64,000 nucleotides of DNA from Candidula unifasciata (Eukaryota; Mollusca; Gastropoda; Stylommatophora; Geomitridae): contig CAJHNH020001110.1 of the NCBI GenBank assembly GCA_905116865.2, positions 170,856 to 234,855 on the forward strand, in the 5' to 3' direction. This document shows positions 36,001 to 51,000 of this stretch, in pieces. The notes under the pieces were generated by a model. The model was not told the origin of the DNA. It did not search any database and worked only from the letters and a program-made list of their open reading frames with translations. Made by a program: the position numbers and the translations under genes. Numbering within the stretch: the stretch's first letter is position 1; every line of letters begins with the position of its first letter.

Positions 36001-39000
36001 TCAGAAAGCAATGGTATCAAAAGATGAATGTTCAGAAAAAAATGGTATCAACAGACGAATGTTCAGAAAGCAATGGTATCAACAGACGAATGTTCAGAAA
36101 GCAATGGTATCAAGAGATGAATTTTTAGAAAGCAATGGTATCCAAAGATGAATTTTTAGAAAGCAATGGTATCAAGAGACAAATGTTCAGAAAGCAATGG
36201 TATCAAGAGATGAATTTTTAGAAAGCAATGGTATCCAAAGATGAATTTTTAGAAAGCAATGGTATCAAGAGACAAATGTTCAGAAAGCAATGGTATCAAG
36301 AGACAAATGTTAAGAAAGCAATGTTATCAACAGACGAATGTTTAGAAAGCAATGGTATCAAGAGACAAATGTTCAGAAAGCAATGGTATCAAGAGACAAA
36401 TTTTCAGAAAACAATGGTATCAAGAGATGAATGTTCAGAAAGCAATGGAATCAAGTGATGAATGTTCAGAAAGCAATAGTATCAAGATACAAATGTTCAG
36501 AAAGCAATGGTATCAAAAGACGAATGTTCAGAAAACAATGGTATTAAGAGATGAATGTTCAGAAAGCAATGGTATCAAGAGACGAATGTTCAGAAAACAA
36601 TGGTTCAAGAGATAAATGTTCAGAAAGCAATGGTATCAAGAGACGAATGTCCAGAAAACAATGGTATCAAGAGATAAATGTTCAGAAAGCAATTATATCA
36701 AGAGATGAATGTTCAGAAAGCAATGGTATTAAAAGATGAATGTTCAGAAAACAATGGTATCAAGAGATGAATGTTCAGAAAACAATGGTATCAAGAGATG
36801 AATGTTCAGAAAGCAATGGTATCAAGAGACGAATGTCCAGAAAACAATGGTATCAAGAGATGAATGTTCAGAAAGCAATGGTATTAAAAGATGAATGTTC
36901 AGAAAACAATGGTATCAAGAGATGAATGTTCAGAAAGCAATTATATCAAGAGATGAATGTTCAGAAAGCAATGGTATCAAGAGACAAATGTTCAGAAAGC
37001 AATGGTATCAAGAGATGAATTTTTAGAAAGCAATGGTATCAATAGATGAATGTTTAGAAAGCAATGGTATCAAGAGACAAATGTTCAGAAAGCAATGGTA
37101 TCAAGAGACAAATGTTAAGAAAACAATGGTATCAAGAGATGAATGTTCAGAAAGCAATGGTATTAAAAGATGAATGTTCAGAAAACAATGGTATCAAGAG
37201 ATAAATGTTCAGAAAGCAATGTTATCAACAGACGAATGTTCAGAAAGCAATGGTATCAAGAGACAAATGTTCAGAAAGCAATGGTATCAAGAGACAAATG
37301 TTCAGAAAACAATGGTATCAAGAGATGAATGTTCAGAAAGCAATGGTATCAAGTGATGAATGTTCAGAAAGCAATAGTATCAAGATACAAATGTTCAGAA
37401 AGCAATGGTATGAAAAGACGAATGTTCAGAAAACAATGGTATTAAGAGATGAATGTTCAGAAAGCAATGGTATCAAGAGACGAATGTTCAGAAAACAATG
37501 GTATCAAGAGATGAATGTTCAGAAAGCAATGGTATCAAAAAATGAATGTTCAGAAAACAATGGTATCAAGAGACGAATGTTCAGAAAACAATGGTATCAA
37601 GAGATGAATGTTCAGAAAGCAATGGTATCAAAAGATGAATGTTCCGAAAGCAATGGTATCAAAAGATGAATGTTCAGAAAGCAATGGTAAACAACCCAGT
37701 ATAAATCTGGTGAGTATAATCACAAACAAATAAACAAAAAAAAATTTTTCCCCAATTGGTTGGTTCTATGGAGGATACACACAATTTGTTTTTTAATCAA
37801 GTGAGGGTGAAGTGTCAGTACACACAATCATGCATGCTGCCGGAGACGGCAAGACATGAACAAACAAGGACACCTCTGCCTGGTGACAAAGCACTTCCTA
37901 ATAAAGATATTCATGTTATTCTTCTTCGTGTTCATCGACTGTACACTCCAGCACAAAGTCCTGAGTGCTCGTCCATCTCCAGATTTATAATATTTTTTTT
38001 TTTAAAGAAAAGTGCACATTTTTCCTAGATTTATTATAATTACTACGGTTTACTGCAGCTAGAAATGTGCATATTCCAGTGATGGTATTGAAAATTGTGA
38101 TGCTATTGATAATGTTTACTATTATCTGATGTATGAATGAAATGATGCCTGAAAGAAGAAAGACTAGAAGGGCAGAATGTTAGACAGGCCTGCGTGCCAA
38201 ATTCTTCATCCTTTGAAAACAAAGTCTGTTCATTCTTCTTCACTCCTCTTTTACTTCAGGTATCGAGGAAGATACAAGGTTCTGCTTCTGGCTGCCTCGA
38301 CCATAGAAACAATGTGTGTTGTAGAGATTTTTAATTATATCTGTCCATTTTGTTCTTGGTCTACCTTGTTCTGTTCTTTTTTTCTTTTCGTGTATGCCTT
38401 CTATGGTAAGGCATCACAAGTCATTCCTTCTATTGGATCAGTAATCTGATCTGCTGTCTTTGTATGTAATTTAGAATTGGTTCTGTACTAACGTTTTCTC
38501 CAATCTCCTCTTTACCGGTCTCACTGAGTTTTGGTAACTCAGAAGAACTAGACTAGAAAAATACTACTCCCTGCAAGACCAGACAAGTGGAACACCTTGT
38601 TTGGAGGAAAAGAACAGCTTGTGAATATATGTAAATTCCACTACATGGCACTGAACCAAAGGATGAAAGCTTACGCACTGCTGGATCAATAACAATAACT
38701 CTTCTAGTCTCTCCTGCACCCCTTCTCAGACATCCCATTTTCATGGTTACATATTTTATTATCTGATTCTTCCTTGATAAAAAAGCAAGACAAGGAAAAT
38801 TAGGACAGATCTGTATGACAGATGAGCAGACCTTGCTGGGATCGCCCCATTCCTCCACTCCCTTGGCCTGCCAGATTCTGCAAGGCATTGATGGGATCCT
38901 GGTCCTGCATGACTCCCTGGGTTCGCATCCCTCCAGACATCCCTGCCTGACCCATGTTGGGGGGCACCATCCCGGGCTGACCCAGCTTCTTGTCCTTGTC

Positions 39001-42000
39001 TGAAACAGAAACAAGGCAAAAAAGACTTCATCATCATCAGCAAGAAATAGAAGCACACAAAACTTCATCAGCAAGATACACAAGAATTCAGAAACAAGAT
39101 ACACAAGTACACACAGGACTTCAGCAAGAAGATACACAAGTACACATACAGCACACAAGACTTCAGCAACAAGATACACAAGTACACATACAGCACACAA
39201 GACTTTAGCAACAAGATACACAAGTACACATACAGCACACAAGACTTCAGCAACAAGATACACAAGTCTTCATCAGCAAGATAAACAAGACTTCAGCAAC
39301 AAGATACACACACAACACCCAAGACTTCAGCAACATGATACACAAGTACAAACACACAAGACTTCAGCAACAAAATACACAAGTACATACACACAAGACT
39401 TCAGCAACAAAATACACACACGCACAGAACACAAGACTTCCGCAACAAGATAAACAAGTACACACACACAGCACACAAGACTTTAGCAACAAGATACACA
39501 AGTACACACACAGCTCACAAAAACTTCAGCAAGAAGATACACAAGTACACACACACACAGCACACAATACTTCAGCAATAAGATACACAAGTACACACAC
39601 ACAGGACTACAGCAACAAGATACACAAGTACAGAAAACTTCAGCAATAAGATACACAAGTACACACATAGCACACAAGGCTTCAGCAACAAGATACACAA
39701 GTACACACACACACACACACACACAAGAACTTCAGCAACAAGATACACAAGTACACACACAGCACACAAGACTTCAGCAACAAGATACACAAGTACACAC
39801 ACACACAGGACTACAGCAACAAGATACACAAGCACACAGCACAGAAGACTTCAGCAATAAGATACACACAAGTACACAGCACAGAAGACTTCAGCAACAA
39901 GATACACAAGTACACACACAAGACTTCAATAACAAGATACACAAGCACACACACACCCCACAAGTAACAAGACACACACACAAGACTTCAGCACTAAGAT
40001 ACACAAGAATATACACACACATCATACAGGCTTAACTTTACAAATGTCTGTATGAAATTATGAATCAGAATATCAATGAGAAAACAATGAAGCAGGAGAA
40101 AAAACAAGAAGGAGAATAAGGAAAGAATGGTAGAAAAAAGGAAGGAGGGAAGGAATGGCATAAAAAAGGAAGACTGTAAGGAAGGAAGAAGCAGTATAAG
40201 GAAAGAAGGCTTAAGGATGGAAGGAAGGGCAGAATTGTATTAAAGGAGGAAAGCTATAAGGAAGGACGGGCAGAATAGCATAAAAAAAGAAAGCTGTAAG
40301 GAATAAAGTAATGAATGGTATAAAGATTTAAGGTTGTAAGGAAGAAAGGCAGGAATTATAAACAGAAGAAAGGCAGTAAGGAAGAAAAGCAGGAATGATA
40401 TACAGAAGAAAGGCTGTAAGGAAGAAAGACAGGAATGATATACAGAAGAAAGGCAGTAAAGTAGAAAGACAGGAATTATATACAGAAGAAAAGCTGTAAA
40501 AAAGAAAGACAATGATATACAGAAGAAAGGCTGTAAGGAAGAAAGACAGGAATGATATACAGAAGAAAGGCTGTAAGAAAGAAAGACAGAAATGATATAC
40601 AGAAGAAAGGCAGTAAGTAAGAAAGACAGGAATGATTTACAGAAGAAAGGCAGTAAGGTAGAAAGACAGGAATTATATACAGAAGAAAGGCTGTAAGGAA
40701 AAAAGACAGGAATGATATACAGAAGAAAGGCAGTAAGGTAGAAAGACAGGAATGATATACAGAAGAAAGACAGTAAGGTAGAAAGACAGGAATGATATAC
40801 AGAAGAAAGGCAGAAATTATAAACAGAAGAAAGGCAGTAAGGAAGAAAGACAGGAATGATACACAGAAGAAAGGCAGTAAGGTAGAAAGGCATGAATTAT
40901 AAACAGAAGAAAGGCAGTAAGGAAGAAAGATAGGAATGATACACAGAAGAAAGGCAGTAAGGAAGAAAGACAGGAATGATATACAGAAGAAAGGCAGTAA
41001 GGAAGAAAGTGTGAACTGGTGTACAACAGGAAAAAGGGAATGATGTAAGGACCGATAAATGAAATGGTATAATACAGGAAAGTTTTCAGGTAAGACACGT
41101 GTAAGTAATGGTGTACGGAAGGGTGGAATGGGTAAAGGTGAATGGACAGTAGGTTAAACGAGGTTGAACGAAAACTGAAAAGGGGAAGGGAGGAAGTTAG
41201 TAAAGAAGGCGGGATTTTGGGGAGGTTATAAAAAAGGCACAAATGAATACTTTAAGGAAGAAGTGAGGCCATGTAGCGTAAGGACAGAGTGAAGGCATGA
41301 AAGAGGGTTCTGAATAAAAAAGGAGAGAAAGTAAGAGAGGTTTGAGAGAAGTAAGGAAACGATAATGATCTGATATTTTCTTCTTTTGTTCTACGAAAAA
41401 GGCCTAAATGAGGAGAGGCGTTAGAAAGAATAAATAAATGAATGAAAGAAAGAAAAATGGGAACAAATACAGATAGATAGAAAGGCCTGTAGAAGGGTAA
41501 TAAATAAAATATGAAGCAATACACAATTACCCACAATTAATCAATTGAAACAAGAAAATAATCCACTGCTAACAAATTAACAGAAACATCGGACAGGTCA
41601 CGCAGGTGAAGCCACAAACGACAAAGCCACCGCACCCGCAATCACCTGCCCCGTGTAGGTGTCCCAATCCTTCATTAATAAACCCACACCATCAATACCA
41701 GACACTCAACGCGGCCGGCTTGCACTAGTCCCGCAACCACCGCATTCAGAGCCCGCAGCGCCTCCGACAAACCATCAGACACCAACAAACGTGGCCCTAA
41801 ACAATAAGGAAGGCTAAAAAAATGATAATAGATCACCCCCCCCCCCCCCCCCACTCTCTCTCTCTCTCTTTCAACCCAGTTCCTTCCAACAGCTTGCCCT
41901 ACAGGGCAAAATCAATAGAAGCAGTGTACTCGCGTAGCTATGTTCTTGACACGATGTATGTTTCACAGTTGTAACATGTCCGCATGCAGATCATACACAT

Positions 42001-45000
42001 ATGGGCGCCAAACCTAGAGGTTCGGGGATCATGAGCACCCCCCCCCCCCTTTTTTTTTTTTAAACCTGATATCGCGTGGCTGGAACCTCCAATAATGTAA
42101 AGGGGATCGACCTCTCCCCTTCACTCATAAATGTACAAGGGGCTGAGGCCCCTACCACAGACAGACGTTGTCTTCCTAGGTAGGTATTGATACATTTCCT
42201 CCCTGTCAAACCACGGCAAACAACAATAAAGCAATTCGGTCTGAATGATAATAAATTACAAACTTAGAAAAGAATGTGGTCGTGTATTATATAAAAAGGT
42301 GTATGAATTAATAAACTAGTTTGTAAGACGGAGAAATTATCCCATGAGTGGGGAAAAGCCATCCATTACTGATAGTGCCCATTTAAAAAAAAAGGAGATG
42401 TCCAGTGCGCTAGTTATGCTGGTTAAACCAGCTGCGCGGCGACCGGGTGACAAACCCGTGGTCGTCTGAGTTCGCGCTCGGGGTAGGCAGAAAAGATAAC
42501 ATTTCCCAGATTTACGGTCTCTATCAAGGACAAGCCTGAAAGGTTGCGATATCCATAGTACCGAGCGAAAGGGTTTGCAACTAATGTTTTTTGATGAAAA
42601 AAAAAGGAGACAAGTATAAATGTGAAAATTATGGAGAAATATTACTAATGTGTACAATCTATTATATATCGACGGCACTGCATCATCATCATGTGCCCTG
42701 CTAAATGGCGTTGATGCATCTCCGTAGATCACGATCCCCGGTTGCCTGGAACAGCTCTCTTGATGATGTCCCTCCATGCCATCGTTTCAGCCCAGCCAGC
42801 ATCATCTCTCTTGGTCTGCCTCTACCCTTCTTTCCGCTGATCTTTCCAGTTGTCACGATGTTCTCCAATGCCTCTCTTCTCATTATGTAACCAAAGAACA
42901 GTGTTTGTAAGCATGCATTTTCACACCGGAACGTTCCCCGTGTGGCTTCTGGGGCTCTGTTGTCGGGAAAAACAAAAATATACCCACTGCCTACCCGAAA
43001 GCATGTCGTAGGAGTCGACTAATTTGGAGTTTCCGTCGGAGTACATCTGCCTGAGAGGCAGGAAACTAACAATCTGCATACAAATGAGTCAGATCTGTAA
43101 AACGGATGCGAGTGCAACACTCAGGTTGTGGAAACAGGACCCCAGTCCAGAAGTGGACGAAACAACCAGAACTTTCCACCGGAGTTTACATCCGGTGAAC
43201 GAGAAGACAACTAAACGGGAACGGAAGACGAGGAAGAAGAAGAAACGGGAGGAAGATACACTATGGCTCTGTGTGTTCTCTGGTCCCAGGATGGTACGCA
43301 GCCAAGCGATTCATTCATTTTACAACCGACAGGAGCAGAAGACGACAACAACAGCAGGAAGGAGATATGGCGTCTTGAAACAATTCTCTGGCACAACTCA
43401 TTGAAAGATGAAACGTGACCCGGCGGGCTGATCGTAGTTCCTGCCCAGGGTCGTGACCCCTATGTTCAGGTCGCGTTGAACTTTGTGTCGGGATGACTCA
43501 TTGAACACAACTGCTCAACAGTGCATTCATGTAAAAAAAAAAACTCGCGTTTTGTTGCGAACATCAACAGCTCAGCTAACAAAGTGATGACAAATACATG
43601 CATACAACAGTGGGGAGGGAAGAGATCGCATTAAGATCATAAAGAACAGAAGAATGTATTTAAAAACAGCTAACGGGCAGGAGGCAGGGTAAAAGCGTGC
43701 ACATGGAGATAAGAATAAGGACGAAACAATGCAGGTTGTATATTAGAGGCACTAAAGCCGTAAGCGAGGGGAGCTCACGCACCTTGAGGCCAGAACATTT
43801 TTGGGGCGGAGTGGGGTGGGGGGACTTTAGGGCCCCTCCCATAACCTGTGCAGGGGGTTAAGTGCCGCCTCACTCCCTCAATCACTTATTAGCGTTGTTT
43901 TATTATACTATTTGTTGACACACCTCGTTGTCACCTTTGCGTTTTTCCAGACGATAGTGTCATACTGTGTGCGATCATCCGTTCTGGTAGCCGTCCTGAT
44001 TTGTGCCTGTGGGTTTTTCGGGCCACGTCCGGGGCTTAGGCGCTGCGAACGCCCTTCTCAATGCGTAGGTGTGGTGTTCGATCTAAGATCCCTCGGAGAC
44101 ATTGTTTTTTTTTTAACTGCTTCGTAAGCGCCCGGTGGTGACGTTCGGAATACCGGTCGAAAATTATTCAAAGACAAAAACATCCCATTCAGGGCCCCAA
44201 GAGGTCATGTACTTATAAAAATGGAACAGGAACACTACGAACTATGCTTTGCTTTATTATACAATTTCTTTTGAACGAAATTTTCGAGTCTTCGGTAGCA
44301 CAATTGTAAGTATACTGCCTGACACGTGGGTGATGGGTGTACGATTGAAATTTGACTGACTGACTGACTTTCTACCCCACCAGGACATCACACAAGCGAC
44401 CAACACCCGATGACACAAGGTGCCACCATGCGGATGAGGATCGCCGTGGAGAGGTCCCAGAAACCGTGTTCAGACATTTGACCATATGTATGGCCTGCCT
44501 ATATTGCGGCCCCTGGCAAAATTTGTTTGTTGTTGCTTTTAATATGGTGGTTGGCATGTTGTGGTTTACAGCTAGGCTACGATATCTGCGCATTTCGCTC
44601 GGTCTTGTTTTCAGCAATAAATAATTTGGGACCGTTATTCTGAAGAGTGTCGATGGCTCGTCCTGCTGCTAGCATTATCACTCAGGGCAGTCAATCAGAC
44701 ACATCGGTGACCGGGTGGCATACTTGCTCGCCGGTAGACCACTTCGTCGCCGGTCGGGACATTATTTGGGTCTGTCTCTTTTGATCGCATCAACACTGCA
44801 GGAATTCTTTGCATGGCTCTTGCTAACGTGCAGTGCTAAGCCATTTTATATGGCCACATAACCTAGTCACAATTATAACCTTCGGGGGTGCTGGTTGAAA
44901 GTGACGATTTTCCCCCAGCAAAGCCTTGGATAAGTCAGTGATACAGCAAAGTGAGTTGTTGGCGACAGCAGTCAGGCCTGGAAATACGGTGTGAATGATT

Positions 45001-48000
45001 CATCTCTTTACAGTCCACGGGGCTCTTTGCTTGCTGTCCAGCTTTTAGTGAGTGTGGTGGCGAGCATGTGTGTAGTTGTATCAGTGGGAGTGGGTGTGCA
45101 GTTGTATCAGTGGGGGTGGGTGTGTGTAGTTGTATCAGTGGGCGGGTGGGTGTGCAGTTGTATCAGTGGGGGTGGGTGTGTAGTTGTATCAGTGGGCGGG
45201 TGGGTGTGTAGTTGTATCAGTGGGTGGGTGGTGTGTAGTTATTTCAGTGGGTGGGTGTGTAATTGTTTCAGTGGGTGGGTGGATGTATGCGTAGTTGTTT
45301 CAGTGGGCAGGTGGGTGTGTAGCTGTATCAGTGGGTGAGGGGAGGTGTAGTTTTATCAGTGGGTGGGTGTGTGTAGTTGTATTAGTGGGTGGGTGTATTG
45401 TTTCAGTGGGTGGTTGGGTGTGTAGCTATATCAGTGGGTAGGTGTATCAGTGGGCGGGTGGGTGTGTGTGTAGTTGTATTAGTGGGTGGATGAGAAGGTG
45501 TAGCTTTTATATGACTGCCGCACACTTAATTGTGGTATGCCATTATAACGCAGAATCTTACACAGCGATCCCCTATGCAAGTTGCAAAAGCTTTTTCAAA
45601 ATTCACAAAGAACATATTTTATTCTTCTTCGGCGCTCACCCAGAGACGTAAATCTGGGTCCATCAATACTCAACAAAGGTCCATCCACCCAACACTTATT
45701 CCCCAGCTCACCTATCCACTCAACATCGATCCAACCACTCATCATTGATTTCCCAGCTTACCCAGGAGAGATTCTTCCACCCACTCAACATCAAGCCATC
45801 CACTCATCACTGATTTACTCACTCATCTGCTCATCCAACACTGACTCATCAACTCTCTCAACACTGATTCAACAGGTTACCAATATCAATCCATTTACAC
45901 AACATCAACACACTCAACCACAAATCCGATGAATGCATTGACGGCTAAGAAAATCAACAGGAGGCAAATACAAGGTATCCAAAATCATCATCATCAAGTG
46001 TCTTACTGACTGGCATGTGTAATCATTAATCACGAAATCCAGGAATCGACAAAATATGAAACAATACTGATTTTTTGAAGGACAGGTTTTCTAACAACTG
46101 TAATATTTAACAATATGTTTTTAAATTTGCTATTTAAAAAAAAAAAAAAAACATGAATGAGAAAAAACAAGACTAAAGCACAGATTTTAAAATGTTTTAG
46201 CTAACAGCTGATGATATTTATCTTCAGTCCCACTTACGGAATCAGGCACAAGATAAATAAAATATACTTGGTGCGAAATCACAGCAGCTAGGTCTGAAAA
46301 TCCATAAAGGGAAGGCAATGATAATGAGAATAAATTAGGCCAATAGTAATTTGGTTTCTCTTAATAGTATCCCACTTCATAACGTGGAGTTGTACATCTG
46401 GGCACAATGTAGATAAAGATGGGGGAACTGATACAGATATTAAAACATGAATATAAGAGGCAAAAAGAGCTTTCATAGCACTAGGGAATTTGTGGCAGTT
46501 AAGAGAAGTTTAAACTAATACTAAGACTTAAAATGTTTCATTCTAATGTCAAATCAGTACTGTTGTATGGCGAGGAGACATGGAGAACTAAGACATTACC
46601 AATAAACTACAAACATTCATTAACTGGTGACTGTGAAGAATAGAGGGAATTAAATGGTATGTTGAATCACTAATTAAGTGCTTTGAGAGAGAACTAAACA
46701 AGTTCCAGTGAACCAAGAGGTGAAGAAAAGATTACGGCAATGGACAGGACACATGCTGTAAAAATCTTAGAACAATATAACTAGAATATTTGTGCACTGG
46801 AACCCACAGGGGCATAGAAATAAAGCAAAACCAAAAAACACATAAAGTAGGGAGCTAGAGAGCAAAGTTAAAAAGACGTGGGGAGAGCTGCATGCGACAG
46901 CAAAGAATAAAACGACTTGGCAGTTGAGGGTATTATTTCTCTGAACCAATCAACAAGTTTGGTCTGTTTTCAAATCTGATGTAAAGTGAGGGATTCTGAA
47001 GAATCATGTAAGGAAGAGAATGTAGAGAGTGGTGTAACGGAATGGCAGAATCAGAGGTACAACAACTGATAGATGGAAAGGCTGGACCAGAAGATGCAGT
47101 AGTGTACACCGATGGTTCTGTTCAACGGGGTGTAAGATCTGGCCGGGGATTTTCAGCTAGAATGAAGGAGAAAACTGTGGCAGAACAAAACGGAGCTATT
47201 TTTATCTACAACTTCAAGCATGAGGATGGAAATGGAGGCAATCACTGCAGCTCTGAAGTGGATAGCAGAAAAAAAAAGTTAGCAGAGGAATTATTGTGTC
47301 TGATTCTCAGTCAACATTGCGGAAGGTTCAAAATGGACTGGTGTGGCAGGAGTGGATACCATGTATCAGTACGCCAACACTGCAGGGAGTCAGGTGGATA
47401 TACTGTCCGGGTCATGCAGGAGTGCGAGGGAATGAAAGAGCAGATTATCTGGCTAAAAAGCGAAAGCTAAGGGAATACTAGTATTGGACAATGGAGATAT
47501 TCTGAAGACCATATATGATTTACTTTTGGCAGAAGATATGAGGTTAGCTGAAATAACATGGACAAGAACGTGTGAACGAGGAATTAAGTGTGGATCCGGC
47601 AAGGAGGGAGGGATGAGAGGAATATATCGGCATGTGTATAATCAGTGTTCTACAGGAACAGTTAGCATCTACACCTTAAGCTATTTGCTGCGGGCGACGG
47701 AGCACCTAAGGGTATGCCTGGTGTGCTAGGATGTCGATTCTTAAATCATTAATCTGAAGAACTGATAAAATATTTATTTCCTGCAGGGGTTGTAAGTCTG
47801 GCCCTTCTGGAAGTAGGACACCCATAAGTTTAGTATTGCCATTTGTAACTCGCTCAGACATTAGCTAGGACACTGTGGGACTGAAAGAGCTGATATTTTT
47901 TAAAAGTCACCCCATGCCAGGCTGCCGCAAAAGACATAAGTGGAATGTGAATATGAAGCAAAAGGGGAATGTAAATATGAAACAAAAGTGGAATATAAAT

Positions 48001-51000
48001 ATGAAGCAAAAGTGGAATGTAAATATGAAACAAAAGTGGAATGTAAATATAAAGCAAAAGGGGAATGTAAATATGAAGCAAAAGTGGAATATAAATATGA
48101 AGCAAAAGTGATATGTAAATATGAAACAAAAGTGGAATGTAAATATGAAGCAAAAGTAGAATGTAAATATAAGACATAAGGGGAATGTAAATATGAAGCA
48201 TAAGGGAAATGTAAATATGAAGCAAAAGTGGAATGAAAATATGAAGCAAAAGTAGAATGTAAATATAAGACATAAGGGGAATGTAAATATGAAGCATAAG
48301 GAGAATGTAAATAAGCAAAAATGGAATGAAAATATGAAGCAAAAATTAAATGTAAATATGAAGTAAAAGTCTAAAGTAAATATGAATCAGTACTTAAATT
48401 TTTTTCCAACAGCTGTGTGAGGTAAAAGTGGAAAGTAAATATGAGTCAAAGGTAGAATGCAAATATGAAGTGGAATGTAAATGATATGAAAAAAAAAGCA
48501 GAATGTAAACATGAAGCCGCCCACTTACTTTGATCACTGACTGTCAAAAGAACTCTGGCCACTAAATCCAAATACTCTTCCTGAAATGATTAATTCAACT
48601 TTCTGTCAACAAAACATTTGGTCAAATGTGGATATATTTGGTTTGCCAATGTCCCAGGCAAAGGGGTTCTTTTAAGTTAATTTTCCCCCTTTTCATGCCT
48701 CTAGAAGGACTGGGAGTTGAGGCAGTACCTATCTAGTTTAACCAGTTTTACTTCCCAGTTAACTACCTAGTGACTATCTTAGACAAACACCTCAGCCAAA
48801 AATAGTTGTTTTTCCCTCCCAGTCACTGACTCCTAGACTGTTATTGTTTTCCCTCCCAGTCACTGACTCATAGGACTAGACTGTTATTGTTTTCCCTCCC
48901 AGTCACTAACTCCTAGACTGTTTTGGTGTCCCCACCCCTCCCCCGTCACTGACTCCTCGACTGCTATAACAATAACATCACATTCCCTTTAACCACATGT
49001 AAATGCACTATTAAACATCACATCTCCTTCAATCATGTAAATGCACAGTTAAACATCACATCTTCTTCAACCACACGTAAATGAACTATCAAATGTACTT
49101 ACCCTGCACTTGGCCTTGTTGAAGACAAAATCTTCCATTTCGATGCCAGACTTTGAAATCTGTGACTGACTGTTGCGCATGGCATCATCTCTGCAAACAA
49201 CACACAGTAAAAAGATATCAAACTAAAAGTAGAACCAATCAGCTTCACATAATCACAAACACAATAACAAGTGAACGCTACGGCTAGAAAGCTTTCATCA
49301 GCACATTACATAAATCAACACACACACAAAACTGCAGTCGCTTAATTGACAAGTTCCCAGTAGAAGTCATATTGCTATCTGACTAGTGGAATGACACATG
49401 TGGCCACAGAGAATATTTACTAGCCCGAGACATAAAACACAAACATTTAGTTTACATCTTTGTTATATCTAATTAACATTTTCTTATGTATTTGTTAAAT
49501 GTTAGCTAACATTTCTTGTATGGTTTTGTTATATGAAAGTAAACATCTCTTGTATGTTTATGTTATATGTTAGTTAAAATGTGCTGTACATCTGTATTAT
49601 ATGTCAGTTACCTGTATGTCTTTGTTATATGTTTAACCCTATGGGGACGGAGCCTTTTTTTTGGAGTTTCGGTGCCAAGAAGACGGAGCCTTTAGGAGGG
49701 GACGCTCATAGTTTATACACACAAAATTATAAAAATAAAGCGTTTAATGAACATATAAAAACTACACATATTTGTGTAGAAAATTAAATAAACTAACAGA
49801 ATATTTGTGAATCAAACTGAAAGTTCAACGTTTATTCAAATTAACTATTCTGATTTGCATAATTTTTGCAAGCAATTTGTTTAAACTTGGGAACAAGCAT
49901 AACAGCTGAAAAATGTGGGTGCATTTTTTTTAAATGGATAAAGCTTGAATAACACCTAACACCTGTATTTTGGCAAGTAAGGCCCTTGGAGGTCCTTCAG
50001 ACATGTCCGCACATGGTTCTACTCATTTTTCTGCCTCCAACTATGTTTCGGTTGCTATGGCGCAACAGTCCTTTTCGGCATTTTGGGGCACAGGTAACCC
50101 CAGAAAAAAAAATAAATGTAAATTACAGAACACATCAAACTTTCTTGAAAGCCGTAAATGAACAGCCTACATGTGCAAGAAATGGGAGAAGCAGTCTGAC
50201 TGGCTGGTACGAAAACCTGCCAGCCAATATCGATATAGGACCAACCGATCGGCCTAGTCGTCCTTTTGGTTACTTTGTGTTGAGCTAATATTTTGGCCGT
50301 GTCTTCTCCAAAGGGTTAACATATGTCTGTTATATGTTAGTTAACATATATTTGTTATATGTTAGTTAACATATATATGTTATATGTTAGTTAACATATA
50401 TATGTTATATGTTAGTTAACATATATATGTTATATGTTAGTTAACATATATCTGTTATTTGTTAGTTAACATATATCTGTTATATGTTAGTTAACATAAG
50501 TCTGTTATATGTTAGTTAACATTTCTTGTATGTCTGTTGTTTGTTAGTTAACATACGTCTGTTATATGTTAGTTAATATTTTGTTTATGTCTGTTATATG
50601 TGACCACTAAGATTATCAATATTAAGCCCAGTAGATCCCAGTTAGCTAAGACCTGTAAAAATCTCTTATTTCAGAGGCCTGCCACGGTCTCCATACTTTT
50701 TTTTAAACAGCCATACTGAAGAAGCTATTACAATTTATAAATATTATAATCACAAAACGGATTGCATTTTACAGTTGGTAATTTTTTTGCAAATGATATC
50801 AACATACTCATGTGCCGTGCCAGTTAGCATGGACTGTTAAGTTTCCCCGTCTCACACGATCACGGATCAGGTCAATGTTTTTGTCTTGCCCCATCCATCC
50901 AGCCAAGCGATCCAGCAACTTATCTCTTTGCCTTCCTCTTGCTCTCTTTCTATCAATCTTGCCAGTCTTCACCAAATTCACTAGTCCATTCCTTCTCATA

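Noticed and set aside
35076..37669. Open frames with MFRKQWYQEMNVQKAM-type repeats
   Set aside because: Produced by the 31-bp minisatellite inside MED15 intron 4, in several frames at once.
40240..41242. Minus-strand open frame of 217 codons resembling a membrane protein
   Set aside because: It is the reverse of a purine-rich 40-bp minisatellite; the hydrophobic look comes from pyrimidine-rich codons.
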